Shown here: in pieces, positions 1 to 9,107 of the stretch
Layout: every line of letters begins with the position of its first letter
Position numbering within the stretch: the stretch's first letter is position 1
Assembly (NCBI RefSeq): GCF_031157315.1
Contig: NZ_JAVIFU010000022.1
Coordinates: 1-64,000 of the forward strand
Length of the DNA: 64,000 nucleotides
Direction: 5' to 3'
Source of the DNA: Paenibacillus sp. LHD-38
Lineage (GTDB): Bacteria; Bacillota; Bacilli; Paenibacillales; Paenibacillaceae
Made by a program: the position numbers and the translations under genes
The notes under the pieces: generated by a model
The model's database searches: none
Told to the model about the DNA's origin: nothing
Seen by the model: the letters and a program-made list of their open reading frames with translations, nothing else

Positions 1-57
1 TTTTTATTGAAGTGTTTTTTACTCATAAGCTCGCTCCCAACTGTTCATTCCAGTATA

Positions 58-110
58 CAAAAAAGGACCCATACGCTAAACACTTTTTTCTAAGTGTCCA
101 GTGTATGGGT
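58..110 (-). terminator. Rho-independent terminator of importer operon A
   Basis: On the minus strand a stem of GTACCCATAC-type sequence (103-110 pairing with 67-74), with an inner AAGTG/CACTT pair, is followed by CCTTTTTTGT. It lies about 50 nt past the stop of the solute-binding protein gene and closes the operon. Confidence 0.85.
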
Positions 111-162
111 ACCAGTTTATTAAATCCCCCCATGGAACAGCCCTTCTATTTTCAAAACCAGC

Positions 163-1815
163 TTAGTTACCGTTGATCAAGGCCAGATTTTCCTGCCATC
201 TTGCCGTACGGAATTCGTTCACCTTGTCGAAGCCAAGATCCGTTGTTGTCTTCTTCGCTTCTTCAATCAGCTTAAGCGCCTCATCGTCGCTTTTCGCAAA
301 CAAGATTTTGCCGAAATATTCGTTTGCGATCTCGCCTACCTGCTGATTAATAATGCCTTCATCCGTCTCTGGAGCCGGATCGATGTTGTTATACTGCGTC
401 ATGTTTTGCGATGTTTTCCAAGCAATGTTCAGCTGTGCCAAAGACCCCCAGTTGCGCTGTTCTTCCGGCAAGGTTTGCTCGATCTTCTGCTTGCTCTTAT
501 CAACAAAAGTAGCGTTGCCTGCCCATACGTAGGCTTCCAGCTTATCCTTGTCCTTCTCCTCCTGCGGAGTGCTGAACCATTTATCATTCGGGATCGGCGC
601 GCCGTCCGCGTCGAAATCATCCCAATACAAGCCTTGCGGACCAAAGAACATTACCCGCGTGCCTTCTTCGCCCGTCATCCAATCCAGATAAGCAAAGATC
701 GCTTCAGGATTTTTGGCGCTGGTTGTAATGACGTTAACGTTCCAGCCAAGTGCGTTATAACCGTTCGGATAAACCTTATCCTTATCCAGACCTGACTTCA
801 CGACCGGCCAAATAAATTCGTAGCCTGCATTTGGATCCTGTGCCTTCAAAGCATTATGTCCTTCGCGGCCCATGTTCGTCGCGTTGCCGCCAACAAATAC
901 AGCAACTCTGCCGGTTGCCAGCTTCTCTTTTACTTGATCATCCTTTTGCGTCATGGCATCCTGCGTCATTAGGGCTTCTCTAAACAGCTTGCTTGCATAC
1001 AGCATTGTTTCTTTCCAAGCTTCATTGTTATAGATCGTATCGAATTTGTTGCCGTTTGGATACGCCTTCATCGCATGGAATGCGCCTGCCGCACCCTCTT
1101 GGAAGCTCGGGAACATCACCTCTACGCCCGAAGCATTGCCGCCCACCTCTAAAGGCACAACATCAGGGTATTTCGCTTTAACCTGCTGCAGGTATGCGTA
1201 CAAATCATCCGTTGTTTCAAGCTTCGGCGAACCGAGCTCTGCGTAGATTTTCTTATTTACGAACCAACCGCCGTTACCTGTCGGTGCTGCCGTATACCAG
1301 TTCGGGAACTGATAGATTTTGCCGTCGCTGGAGCGCAGCATGTTCAAGGTTTCTTCGCCCGCCCATTTCTTCAGGTTCGGATATTTATCGATATATTCAT
1401 CAAGAGGTACCAGCGCTCCCGCTGCTCTCAAACGTTCTACTTCTGGCCCGCGATCCATCATAATGGCGTCAGGAAGCTCTTTGGAAGCGATCATCGTGCT
1501 CAGCTTTTGCGCCGCTGCGCCGCCGGATTGGATAGGCTCTACGGTTACCTTCAGGTTATCCTGCACCCATTTGCTGTTAGGATTAACTCCCCATGGTTCT
1601 GTGGTCCACCAGTCATAATGGACATAATAAGAAAATGATACCGGTGTTTCTCCCAAAACAAACCCATCGCTCTTCTCCGTTTTATTAGAGCCGGTATTGA
1701 CTGCATTGCCTTCGTTAACAGAGTTTCCGCCGTTATTGCCCGAGCATCCGGCAAGCAGCACAGTCCCGGCAAGACCAACGGCCATAAGCGCGGTTAGCAG
1801 CTTTTTTCCTTTCAT
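163..1815 (-). CDS. Extracellular sugar-binding lipoprotein, LplA-like (importer A2)
   Basis: The 550-residue product is a substrate-binding lipoprotein for a CUT1 ABC importer. The N-terminus has a basic stretch, a hydrophobic core and the lipobox LLAGC with Cys24 as the lipidation site, followed by an Asn/Gly-rich linker. The remaining 500 residues are long for a MalE-type protein but fit the LplA-like family, which pairs with LplB/LplC permeases. Those permeases lie directly upstream (2834-3793 and 1888-2790). It is the last gene of a presumed operon and is followed by a terminator. The substrate cannot be read from the sequence; oligosaccharides from plant polymers are likely by family. 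Confidence 0.9.
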   Translation of the reverse strand: MKGKKLLTALMAVGLAGTVLLAGCSGNNGGNSVNEGNAVNTGSNKTEKSDGFVLGETPVSFSYYVHYDWWTTEPWGVNPNSKWVQDNLKVTVEPIQSGGAAAQKLSTMIASKELPDAIMMDRGPEVERLRAAGALVPLDEYIDKYPNLKKWAGEETLNMLRSSDGKIYQFPNWYTAAPTGNGGWFVNKKIYAELGSPKLETTDDLYAYLQQVKAKYPDVVPLEVGGNASGVEVMFPSFQEGAAGAFHAMKAYPNGNKFDTIYNNEAWKETMLYASKLFREALMTQDAMTQKDDQVKEKLATGRVAVFVGGNATNMGREGHNALKAQDPNAGYEFIWPVVKSGLDKDKVYPNGYNALGWNVNVITTSAKNPEAIFAYLDWMTGEEGTRVMFFGPQGLYWDDFDADGAPIPNDKWFSTPQEEKDKDKLEAYVWAGNATFVDKSKQKIEQTLPEEQRNWGSLAQLNIAWKTSQNMTQYNNIDPAPETDEGIINQQVGEIANEYFGKILFAKSDDEALKLIEEAKKTTTDLGFDKVNEFRTARWQENLALINGN

Positions 1816-1887
1816 AATCGTACGCCTCCCAATTTTTAATATATATACTCAAACCCCTCGCCTAAGCAGTAAGGTCGAATACCGAGA

Positions 1888-2790
1888 TTACTCCTTTAAG
1901 GAACCGATCAGGACGCCTTTCACGAAAAAGCGTTGAACGAACGGATAGACTAAAACGATCGGAATCGTCGCTACCATCATCGTTGCCATCGTTAACGACT
2001 TGCTCGTTACGCTCTGCATCCGGCTTAATGCATCTGAAGCAGCACCGCTGCCCTGAGAAGCGATAGACAGCTGCTCGCTCATCGTATTGGAATTCATAAT
2101 TTGCTGAAGGAACGTCTGAATCGGATAAAGCTTAGCATCGTTAATAAAGATCGTGGCGGTAAACCAATCATTCCAGTGGTAGACCGCGGTGAACAAGGAT
2201 AGCGTAGCGAGTACCGGGCCGGATAAAGGAAGCACGATTTTGAAAAAGATGCCAAACGTGCTCGCTCCGTCAATTTTCGCGGATTCCTCCAGTCCATCGG
2301 GCAAGCCCATGAAGAAGGTGCGGAATATAATCATGTTCCATACGCTTACCGCTGTCGGAATAACCATGACCCAGAACGTATCCATCAGGCCCAGCTCGCG
2401 GTTCAGCAGGTAGAATGGAATAAGCCCGCCGCTAAAATACATCGTAATAATCGCAAAGATCATATAAAATTTCTTCCCGATAACGCCCTTAACGGACAAG
2501 CCGTAGGCGAAAATAGCGGTGAAGAAAATCGATATCACGGTACCTGCAATCGTCCGAAAAACAGAGATAAGAAAAGCGTCAACGATCCGCTCGTTTTGGA
2601 ACACAATGCTGTAATTGTCCAGCGTAAAGGCTCTTGGCCATAACGTAATCCCGCCCTTGGCCGTATCCAATCCTTCGTTAAAGGAGATGACTGCCGAGTT
2701 CCAGAACGGATATAACGTTGCCAGCCCCAGCAGCACCAGGAGGAAATAAATAACCGTGAGCAATGCTTTATCGCCGCTGCTCAGCTTCAC
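1888..2790 (-). CDS. CUT1 ABC permease, LplC-like (importer A2)
   Basis: This 300-residue inner-membrane permease has about six hydrophobic segments. The EAA loop is visible as ESAKIDGAS...LPLSGP near residues 170-200 and contacts the ATPase. It belongs to the LplC/YteP-partner type of carbohydrate permease. The gene sits 43 nt after the stop of the LplB-like gene and 72 nt before the binding protein, so all three are probably cotranscribed. No ATPase gene is present, and a shared MsmX-like ATPase encoded elsewhere is expected. Confidence 0.9.
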   Translation of the reverse strand: MKLSSGDKALLTVIYFLLVLLGLATLYPFWNSAVISFNEGLDTAKGGITLWPRAFTLDNYSIVFQNERIVDAFLISVFRTIAGTVISIFFTAIFAYGLSVKGVIGKKFYMIFAIITMYFSGGLIPFYLLNRELGLMDTFWVMVIPTAVSVWNMIIFRTFFMGLPDGLEESAKIDGASTFGIFFKIVLPLSGPVLATLSLFTAVYHWNDWFTATIFINDAKLYPIQTFLQQIMNSNTMSEQLSIASQGSGAASDALSRMQSVTSKSLTMATMMVATIPIVLVYPFVQRFFVKGVLIGSLKE

Positions 2791-2833
2791 TAGGCTTCGC
2801 CCCTTTTCTGCATATTGGTCATCTTGATTTGCT

Positions 2834-3793
2834 CTACCATAGGCTCGTACCTGCTCTTCTAGCCAAATAGTTGGCCATCGTCAGCAGCCCTACGCTAATG
2901 ATCGCTTTAAACAAGCCGACCGCAGCCGCATAAGAAAAGCGGTTATTAATAATCCCGATCCGGTAAGCGTACGTATCGATAACCTCTGCTACATCGCGGA
3001 GCATCGCGCTCCTGCCGAGCAGCAGCAAATCATCAAAGCCGGCATTTAAGAGACTGCCAATATTCAGAATGAGGAAAATAACGATAACCGGCGTAATCGA
3101 AGGAAGCGTTATCAAAAAAATCTGTTTGAATTTGCTTGCCCCGTCAATGGACGCCGCTTCGTATAAGCTCGGGTTCACGCCGGCAATGGCCGCCAAATAG
3201 ACGATTGTCGCAAATCCGATTTCCTTCCACAAATTCGTTGTCACGATAATTCCCCAGAAATATTCCGGAAGCGATAAGAAATTAATCGGTTTGTCTATGA
3301 GTCCGAGCGCCTGCAGCGAGATGTTCAGGCTGCCGTTATCGACAGACAATATGGAAATCGTAAATCCCGATACGATAACCCAAGATAAGAAATGGGGCAG
3401 ATAGCTGATCGTTTGAATGATTTTTTTGAAAGCCATATTTCTTACTTCATTCAGCATGAGCGCAAGCAAAATCGGTGCCGGAAAGTTAATAACCAGCTTT
3501 AACAGACTGATGACGATCGTGTTCCGAATGACGCGGATAAAGTCAGGCGAGTTAAAAAACATCTCAAAATGCTTGAACCCCGCCCATGGGCTGCCAAAAA
3601 AACCTTTAAACAAACTGTAGTCCTGAAACGCCATCAGCACGCCGTACATCGGGAAGTAGTTAAAGATCAAAATAAAGACTAAAGCCGGAAAAATCATGAG
3701 CTGTACTTGCCATTGCGACAAAAACCGCCGCCATAGCGGTTTTTCTCTGCGCGCGATGGTTATCGCTGTTTTCGCTGTAACAGGTGTTTGCAC
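2834..3793 (-). CDS. CUT1 ABC permease, LplB-like (importer A2)
   Basis: This 319-residue permease has the LplB signature features: an N-terminal cytoplasmic tail, a first TM around residues 33-50, FPMYGVLMAF near residue 48, and an EAA loop EAASIDGASKFKQI...LP in the C-terminal third. It forms the heteromeric channel with the LplC-like permease at 1888-2790. Its start lies only 30 nt after the stop of the preceding MalG-type permease, which joins two complete importers into one transcription unit. Confidence 0.9.
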   Translation of the reverse strand: MQTPVTAKTAITIARREKPLWRRFLSQWQVQLMIFPALVFILIFNYFPMYGVLMAFQDYSLFKGFFGSPWAGFKHFEMFFNSPDFIRVIRNTIVISLLKLVINFPAPILLALMLNEVRNMAFKKIIQTISYLPHFLSWVIVSGFTISILSVDNGSLNISLQALGLIDKPINFLSLPEYFWGIIVTTNLWKEIGFATIVYLAAIAGVNPSLYEAASIDGASKFKQIFLITLPSITPVIVIFLILNIGSLLNAGFDDLLLLGRSAMLRDVAEVIDTYAYRIGIINNRFSYAAAVGLFKAIISVGLLTMANYLARRAGTSLW

Positions 3794-3823
3794 GCTGCCT
3801 CCGCCTCCCTTTTCTGGCCTAGC

Positions 3824-4714
3824 CTAACCTTTCACTGCTCCAGCGGTAATCCCGCGTGACATTTGCTCGGTAAAGAGCAAATAAATGATGACTGTCGGCA
3901 GCGCAATCATCGTCATTACGGCAAATTGCGCGCCATAATTGGATGAATATTGCCCCGTAAACTTCATGATGGAGAATGGCAGCGTTTTGAACGTTTCAGA
4001 AGTTAGAAACGTATTCGCCATAATGAATTCATTCCACCAGCTTATAAAGTTCATAATGCATACCGTTGCAATAGCCGGCTTCGTAATCGGCATGATGATT
4101 CGAAAGATGACGCCAAAGACGGAGCAGCCGTCCATGACCGCGGATTCTTCAATGCTCCTCGGAATCGTCTCGAGAAAGCCCGATAGGATCAGCAGGCTGA
4201 TCGGCAAGGAGAAAGCAATGTACGGCAGGATCAACGATAATGGATTATCGATAAGATTCAGCTTGTCGAACAGAATAAAGTTCGGCAGCAAGGTCGCGTG
4301 GATCGGAACGATCATCCCCAGCATAATAAAGGCCATCGCCGGACCGCGCAGCTTCCATTCCATCCGCGTAAAAGCGTAACTTAGCATCAGAGCCAGAAAG
4401 GCGGCTGCCAAAATCGTTACGGTCGTAATCAACACGCTGTTCAAAAGAAAGCGCGGAACGCTCCCGTATGTGAATGCATTCACATAGTTATTCCATTCAA
4501 ATGATTTAGGCCATTTCAAAATCCCGCTCCCGAAGAAATCTCCGCTCTTCAGAAAGGAATAATTAATGAGCCAAATAAGCGGGAAAATTTGAAGCAGTGC
4601 CACTCCCCACAGGATGATGTGAAGAATGACCTTTAAAGCAGGCGACGCGGCATCCTTCTTCTTGCCGTTATTTGCCTCCCGGTTGGTCTTAGCTGCAAGG
4701 GCCTCCACTGGCAT
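3824..4714 (-). CDS. CUT1 ABC permease, MalG-like (importer A1)
   Basis: This 296-residue permease has a long charged N-terminal tail (about 30 residues), six predicted membrane segments and an EAA loop (EESAVMDGCSVFGVI...MPITKP). It ends GITAGAVKG, the usual MalG-type C-terminus that contacts the ATPase. It partners the MalF-like permease encoded 47 nt upstream and the binding protein at 5727-7091. Confidence 0.9.
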   Translation of the reverse strand: MPVEALAAKTNREANNGKKKDAASPALKVILHIILWGVALLQIFPLIWLINYSFLKSGDFFGSGILKWPKSFEWNNYVNAFTYGSVPRFLLNSVLITTVTILAAAFLALMLSYAFTRMEWKLRGPAMAFIMLGMIVPIHATLLPNFILFDKLNLIDNPLSLILPYIAFSLPISLLILSGFLETIPRSIEESAVMDGCSVFGVIFRIIMPITKPAIATVCIMNFISWWNEFIMANTFLTSETFKTLPFSIMKFTGQYSSNYGAQFAVMTMIALPTVIIYLLFTEQMSRGITAGAVKG

Positions 4715-4761
4715 GCCTCCTAAAGAAATTCATGTCATGAAATGACTCATTCGTGATGCCG

Positions 4762-5646
4762 TTAAAACTCGCCGACATCTTTTTTGAACGCTTTGTTCAT
4801 CGCCATCGTTATGACGAGGCAGATGATAACGAACACAACGGAAATCGCGTTCCCATAGCCGTAAAGCGATGAAGAGAACGCCGTTTTGTAAAGGTAATTC
4901 CCTATAAACTGCGTCGTATTGGCGGGTCCTCCGTTCGTCATGAGAAACACGGTTTCCATCTGCTTCAAGCAAGCGGTAACCGCTATGACGACCGCTACCC
5001 GGACCATTGGCGAGAGGAGCGGAATGATGACTTTCGTATAAAGCTTCACTCTGCCTGCTCCATCGAGCTCGGCCGCTTCAAATAAATCCTTCGGTATGCC
5101 CTGCAGCCCCGCATAATAGAGAAGCAGCGCATAACCAAAGCCCTGCCACATGACGACGACTATAATGCACCAAATCGCAATATGTGAATCGCCAAGCCAA
5201 TCCTGCTTCCAAGCGCTTAAGCCGGCGCCCTCGAGCAATTTATTTAACATCCCGAAATTCGGATGAAATACGCTTACCCACATTTTCGATGTTACGACGA
5301 TTGAAATCACAGCCGGTATAAAAAAGACGGCACGGAACCATTTCTCAAGCTTTCCTGCATGTGTAACGAATATCGCGAAAAGCAGCGCAATCGGATGTTG
5401 AATCAGAAGCGTAGCTGCCAGCAGCATCAGGGCATTTAACAGAGACCGCCAAAAAACGCTGTCATGGAACAAGATGTTCATGTAATTCTCGAGCCCAACG
5501 AACTCGTAAGCACCGATTCCCGTCCAATTCGTCGTACCGTAATATGCGCTCATCAAAATCGGAAAACAAACCATGAAGAGAAACAGCATAAACCCCGGTG
5601 CGACTAGCCAAAAAATGGTGATTCGATTGCTCATCAGTTTGTGCAT
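4762..5646 (-). CDS. CUT1 ABC permease, MalF/UgpA-like (importer A1)
   Basis: This 294-residue permease has a first TM at about 10-30, YYGTTNW after it, and the EAA loop EAAELDGAGRVKLYTKVIIP near residues 190-210. It is of the short MalF/UgpA type without a large periplasmic loop, as usual in Gram-positives. It lies 80 nt downstream of the binding-protein gene, separated from it by a strong stem-loop (5676-5705). Confidence 0.9.
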   Translation of the reverse strand: MHKLMSNRITIFWLVAPGFMLFLFMVCFPILMSAYYGTTNWTGIGAYEFVGLENYMNILFHDSVFWRSLLNALMLLAATLLIQHPIALLFAIFVTHAGKLEKWFRAVFFIPAVISIVVTSKMWVSVFHPNFGMLNKLLEGAGLSAWKQDWLGDSHIAIWCIIVVVMWQGFGYALLLYYAGLQGIPKDLFEAAELDGAGRVKLYTKVIIPLLSPMVRVAVVIAVTACLKQMETVFLMTNGGPANTTQFIGNYLYKTAFSSSLYGYGNAISVVFVIICLVITMAMNKAFKKDVGEF

Positions 5647-5675
5647 GGTTCTCCCCGCTCTCTCTCTGTAGAAGG

Positions 5676-5705
5676 GGAGGCAGTCGAAATAGATTCGTCT
5701 GCCTC
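5676..5705 (-). promoter_or_regulatory. Intercistronic stem-loop between binding protein and permease genes
   Basis: GGAGGCAG (5676-5683) pairs with CTGCCTCC (5698-5705), extended inside by TCGAA/TTCG, in the 80-nt gap after the binding-protein stop. There is no U-run, so it is better read as a 3' mRNA-stabilising or processing hairpin, as known for malE-malF, than as a full terminator. An equivalent hairpin occurs at 34928-34955. Confidence 0.6.
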
Positions 5706-5726
5706 CGCAGCTATCAGGTTAATCTG

Positions 5727-7091
5727 TTACTTCAACACGGCGACTGCCGCATCCATCTCCGTCAAAAATTGCTCCGGCGTAATTTGCTTGCCGAACAGCT
5801 TCTGATGAGCTTCCATCACCTTTGTTTTGAACTCATCCGTTCCATTATCATGGACCGGTGTTCCGCTGGAAGATGTCATGGCGCTAAAAATATCCACTAA
5901 CTGTTTTTGCAGCGCTGTCTCGTTGCCAGTCAAAAATTGATCAAACTTTTGAGCTGGCGTACCGGAGCCTGTTTCCCAAACCTGCTTCGCCCAGTTCTCA
6001 GGTGCGAAGAAATATTTCAGGAAGGCTACCGCTTCCTCTGGGTGCTTCGAATTTTTGGATACGGAATATCCGCCGCCATACCATGCCGCTACGTCTGTTG
6101 CTTTGCCATTATCGGAGGCTGGATACGAAATCGCGCCTACGTTATTGCGGAATTCCTCCGGGAAATTCTCGTCCGTTGCCAGGCCGGCTTCCCAGTTGCC
6201 CATCACATACATTGCCGCTTGGCCTTGACCGAACAGGTTGCGGGATGTGCCGTAGTCCGCTGTCATGAAGCCGTCTGCCAGCCCTTTGCTGTCTGACAAA
6301 GCCGCAATATCCTGCGCCGCTGAGAGGAAGCCTGCATCGCCAGAGAATTTGCCTTCACCCTTCAATACCGCATCCATTTTGTTGAAATCGCCTGTATGGC
6401 GCTGTGCCGCATATTCGAACCAAATCGGCAGCGACCAGCCTTCCATTGCGTTTGTTGCAATCGGGTTAATGCCCTTTGCTCTTAGCTGCTTCGACACCTC
6501 AAGCAGTTCTGCCGTTGTTGTCGGTACCGTCAAGCCATTGTCGTCAAACAGCTTCTTGTTATAGTAGATAACCAAGAAATCGGTACCGCGCGGCAAGCCG
6601 TACAACTTACCGTCTTGAGAGAATCCATCTTTTGCGCCCGGCACGAAGTTGCTGCTCTCGAACTCGGCTTCGTTCAGCTCCAGCAGCATGTTGTTATCGA
6701 TAAGCGGCTTGATGAAGGAGGTTTGGCCCCAAGCTTGAATAATGTCAGGCACCGCATCGGTCGATGCGTAAACCTTGATTTTAGCTTTATAAGGCTCATC
6801 TTGAAGCGCTTCGACTTCAATCTTCACATTCGGGTTTTCTGCCATATAGCTATCGATGATGGCTTGCTCGATTTTACCCGCTCCGTTAGAGCGATCGGCC
6901 AGGGCCGTAAAAAACTTAAGCGTAACCGGCTCGGCGTCCTTGCCCTTATTCGCGGCATTCGTCTCCTTAGCTTCATTGCTCGGGCTCTTCGCCGTGCCCT
7001 TGTTCTCATTCGTACCGCTATTGCCGGAGCTGCATGCTGCCACAGTGAAGACCATGAGCATCGCTACGAGCGTGATCCATATCTTTTTCAT
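5727..7091 (-). CDS. Extracellular sugar-binding lipoprotein, MalE/UgpB-like (importer A1)
   Basis: The 454-residue product is a CUT1 substrate-binding lipoprotein. The start at 7091 (MKKIWITLV...) is chosen over an upstream in-frame ATG because GGTGGGG lies just before it and the signal peptide then begins correctly. The lipobox is TVAAC with Cys20. The mature part has the SBP_bac_1 layout, including ATDVAAWYGGGYSVSKNSKH and AMYVMGNWE. It is the first gene of the operon, with a TATAAT box about 50 nt upstream, and lies divergent to the YesM/YesN pair that probably controls it. Confidence 0.9.
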   Translation of the reverse strand: MKKIWITLVAMLMVFTVAACSSGNSGTNENKGTAKSPSNEAKETNAANKGKDAEPVTLKFFTALADRSNGAGKIEQAIIDSYMAENPNVKIEVEALQDEPYKAKIKVYASTDAVPDIIQAWGQTSFIKPLIDNNMLLELNEAEFESSNFVPGAKDGFSQDGKLYGLPRGTDFLVIYYNKKLFDDNGLTVPTTTAELLEVSKQLRAKGINPIATNAMEGWSLPIWFEYAAQRHTGDFNKMDAVLKGEGKFSGDAGFLSAAQDIAALSDSKGLADGFMTADYGTSRNLFGQGQAAMYVMGNWEAGLATDENFPEEFRNNVGAISYPASDNGKATDVAAWYGGGYSVSKNSKHPEEAVAFLKYFFAPENWAKQVWETGSGTPAQKFDQFLTGNETALQKQLVDIFSAMTSSSGTPVHDNGTDEFKTKVMEAHQKLFGKQITPEQFLTEMDAAVAVLK

Positions 7092-7140
7092 CGCTACCCC
7101 ACCTTTATTTAGTTGACCAGGCGTTCCCTGTTCTGCACCC

Positions 7141-7146
7141 ATTATA
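7141..7146 (-). promoter_or_regulatory. -10 box of importer operon A
   Basis: A perfect TATAAT on the minus strand lies 50 nt before the start codon at 7091. No good -35 sits at 16-18 nt, which suggests a promoter that needs an activator; the adjacent YesN-type regulator is the obvious candidate (inference). Confidence 0.55.
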
Positions 7147-7169
7147 ACGTGTAACTTAGGTGCCAAAAT

Positions 7170-7199
7170 ATGAGCCATAATTTAGAATAGATGCCTCAT
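7170..7199. promoter_or_regulatory. Inverted repeat upstream of operon A promoter, candidate activator site
   Basis: ATGAGCCAT (7170-7178) and ATGCCTCAT (7191-7199) form an inverted repeat with one mismatch and a 12-nt spacer. It is centred roughly 50 nt upstream of the expected transcription start of the importer operon, where class I/II activators usually bind. Assignment to the divergent YesN regulator is inference. Confidence 0.4.
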
Positions 7200-7286
7200 T
7201 TTTTGGATCATGGGCAAAAACCCCCTGCCTGGATTTAATTCTTGGTATACTGAAAGCACAAATTTGAATGGCAAAAGGGGATTGGC

Positions 7287-9107
7287 ATGAGGGCTCTTTT
7301 TCCTCCATTTCGACATATTACGCTGCAGCGAAAATTACTTACCTTAGTGATTCCCCTCCTCATTGTTACCGTAGGCATTACCGGTTTATATTCGTATTTC
7401 ATCGCCTCCGGAGAGGTCGTGGATAAGCTTCGCCAATCCCAATTGAATATGGCGATCAAGACGAAGGACCAGCTGGACTATTTTGCCAAGAGCACATTGA
7501 GCTTCTCCAATTATTTGTTTTTGAATCCGACGGTTCAAGGCATGGTTATAAACGGGGATACGCCACAGCGCCGTGATCAGGTGTTCAAAAATCTGCTGCC
7601 GCTCATGGTTACCGGTGAATTTATTCAATCGCTCATCCTTTATCCGACCTCGAAGGAGGATGTATCGGGGCAGCCGTTTGCCATTACGCAAACCGGCATT
7701 GCAAGCGCTATCAGTTTTGAAGGCTTTACCAAAACCCGCTATTATGAACGATTAGCAAAAACGCCTTCGGGGCAAATCTGGGATATGTTTTACCCCTCGG
7801 ATTATATTTTGCCCGGTGACTACCATCATAAAATCGTCTTAATCAAGCCCTACAAAAACTATTACAACTATGCGCGCAGCGGTCTCCTCGTCATCGGAAT
7901 GGATGCGGATAAGCTGAGCAAAAGCTTATACCATGGCAATGAGGAGGCTGCGCAGTTCATTATGAATGATCAGGGCATCGTCCTCGCCGCAACGGATATG
8001 CAGTGGATCGGCAAGCCCATCACGCTGCTGCCCTTTTTCAATCAGGAGGATACGACGACGATTCATCCTGAACGCGGATTGGCCGTATTAAAGAAAAACA
8101 AAAAGTATATCGTCTCCGATTCGATTTCGGATATTACCGGCTGGCATACCGTCGTTATTCAGGATCGCAGCAAGCTGGTGCTTGAGCTGAAGCATATCGG
8201 CTCTGTCACGTTCTCCATTATGGCTGTCGTAACACTGATTACGATCATCGTCTCTTGGGTCATCGCCCGCATCATTACGAATCCGATGAAGAAGCTGATG
8301 TTTTCGATGAGGGCGCTTCAAACGGGAGATTTTACGCAGCGGGTCCACTTCAACGGCAACGATGAGATCGGCAGGCTTGGACATTTGTATAATACGATGG
8401 TTGGACGAATTAAGACATTAATCGATGATGTTTATGCCTCGAGGCTGAAGCAGAAGGAAGCGGAGCTTAAGGCGCTGCAATCGCAAATTAACCCTCATTT
8501 CCTCTATAACACCTTGAACATGATTAATTGGAGCGCCGTTCAGAAAGGAGATAAGGAAATATCTGAAATGGTCGTTTCGCTCTCGCAGGTATTCCGTTTA
8601 AGCCTCAACAGCGGCAATGACCTGGTAGCGCTCGAGCATGAAATGGAGCTGGTGCGGAATTATTTGTTTTTGCAAAAGAAACGCTTCACGTCCCGTTTCA
8701 ATTTCGAGATTGACTTGGAGACGTCCATCCAGCAGTTCCGCATGCCGAAGCTGCTCCTTCAGCCCCTCGTCGAGAATGCCATTATCCATGCGATTGAGCC
8801 TTCAGGCGGCAATGGCCATATTCACGTAAAGGCTTATAAAGAAGATTCGCTTATTATTCTTGAGGTCTCGGATAACGGTCCCGGCATGCCTGAGTCTCAG
8901 GTTCAGCGCCTAAACCTAGCGCCAGTCGATGAGCCGATGCAGACTCTGCAAATGCACGAACAGCATTCAGGGATGGCGCTCTCCAATATTAAAGAGAGAC
9001 TTGCTTTATTTTATGAGCATGCGGAATTTGAGATTGTAAGCCGGGAGGGTCTCGGCACTAGAGTCCAAATACGAATCAAACAAGGGGGCACATCAAATGG
9101 CGCTTAA
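7287..9107 (+). CDS. Sensor histidine kinase, YesM family
   Basis: The 606-residue membrane sensor kinase has a TM helix at about 20-40, an extracellular sensor region to about 300, a second TM (TLITIIVSWVIARIITNP) and a HAMP domain. A His_kinase domain follows with QINPHFLYNTLN (phospho-acceptor His404), then a HATPase_c domain with LLQPLVENAIIHAIEP as the N-box and DNGPGMP as the G-box. The ribosome site AAAGGGG precedes ATG. The stop overlaps the next start by 11 nt, so it is translationally coupled to its response regulator. By family it senses a sugar or a sugar-loaded binding protein and controls the divergent importer operon. Confidence 0.93.
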   Translation: MRALFPPFRHITLQRKLLTLVIPLLIVTVGITGLYSYFIASGEVVDKLRQSQLNMAIKTKDQLDYFAKSTLSFSNYLFLNPTVQGMVINGDTPQRRDQVFKNLLPLMVTGEFIQSLILYPTSKEDVSGQPFAITQTGIASAISFEGFTKTRYYERLAKTPSGQIWDMFYPSDYILPGDYHHKIVLIKPYKNYYNYARSGLLVIGMDADKLSKSLYHGNEEAAQFIMNDQGIVLAATDMQWIGKPITLLPFFNQEDTTTIHPERGLAVLKKNKKYIVSDSISDITGWHTVVIQDRSKLVLELKHIGSVTFSIMAVVTLITIIVSWVIARIITNPMKKLMFSMRALQTGDFTQRVHFNGNDEIGRLGHLYNTMVGRIKTLIDDVYASRLKQKEAELKALQSQINPHFLYNTLNMINWSAVQKGDKEISEMVVSLSQVFRLSLNSGNDLVALEHEMELVRNYLFLQKKRFTSRFNFEIDLETSIQQFRMPKLLLQPLVENAIIHAIEPSGGNGHIHVKAYKEDSLIILEVSDNGPGMPESQVQRLNLAPVDEPMQTLQMHEQHSGMALSNIKERLALFYEHAEFEIVSREGLGTRVQIRIKQGGTSNGA

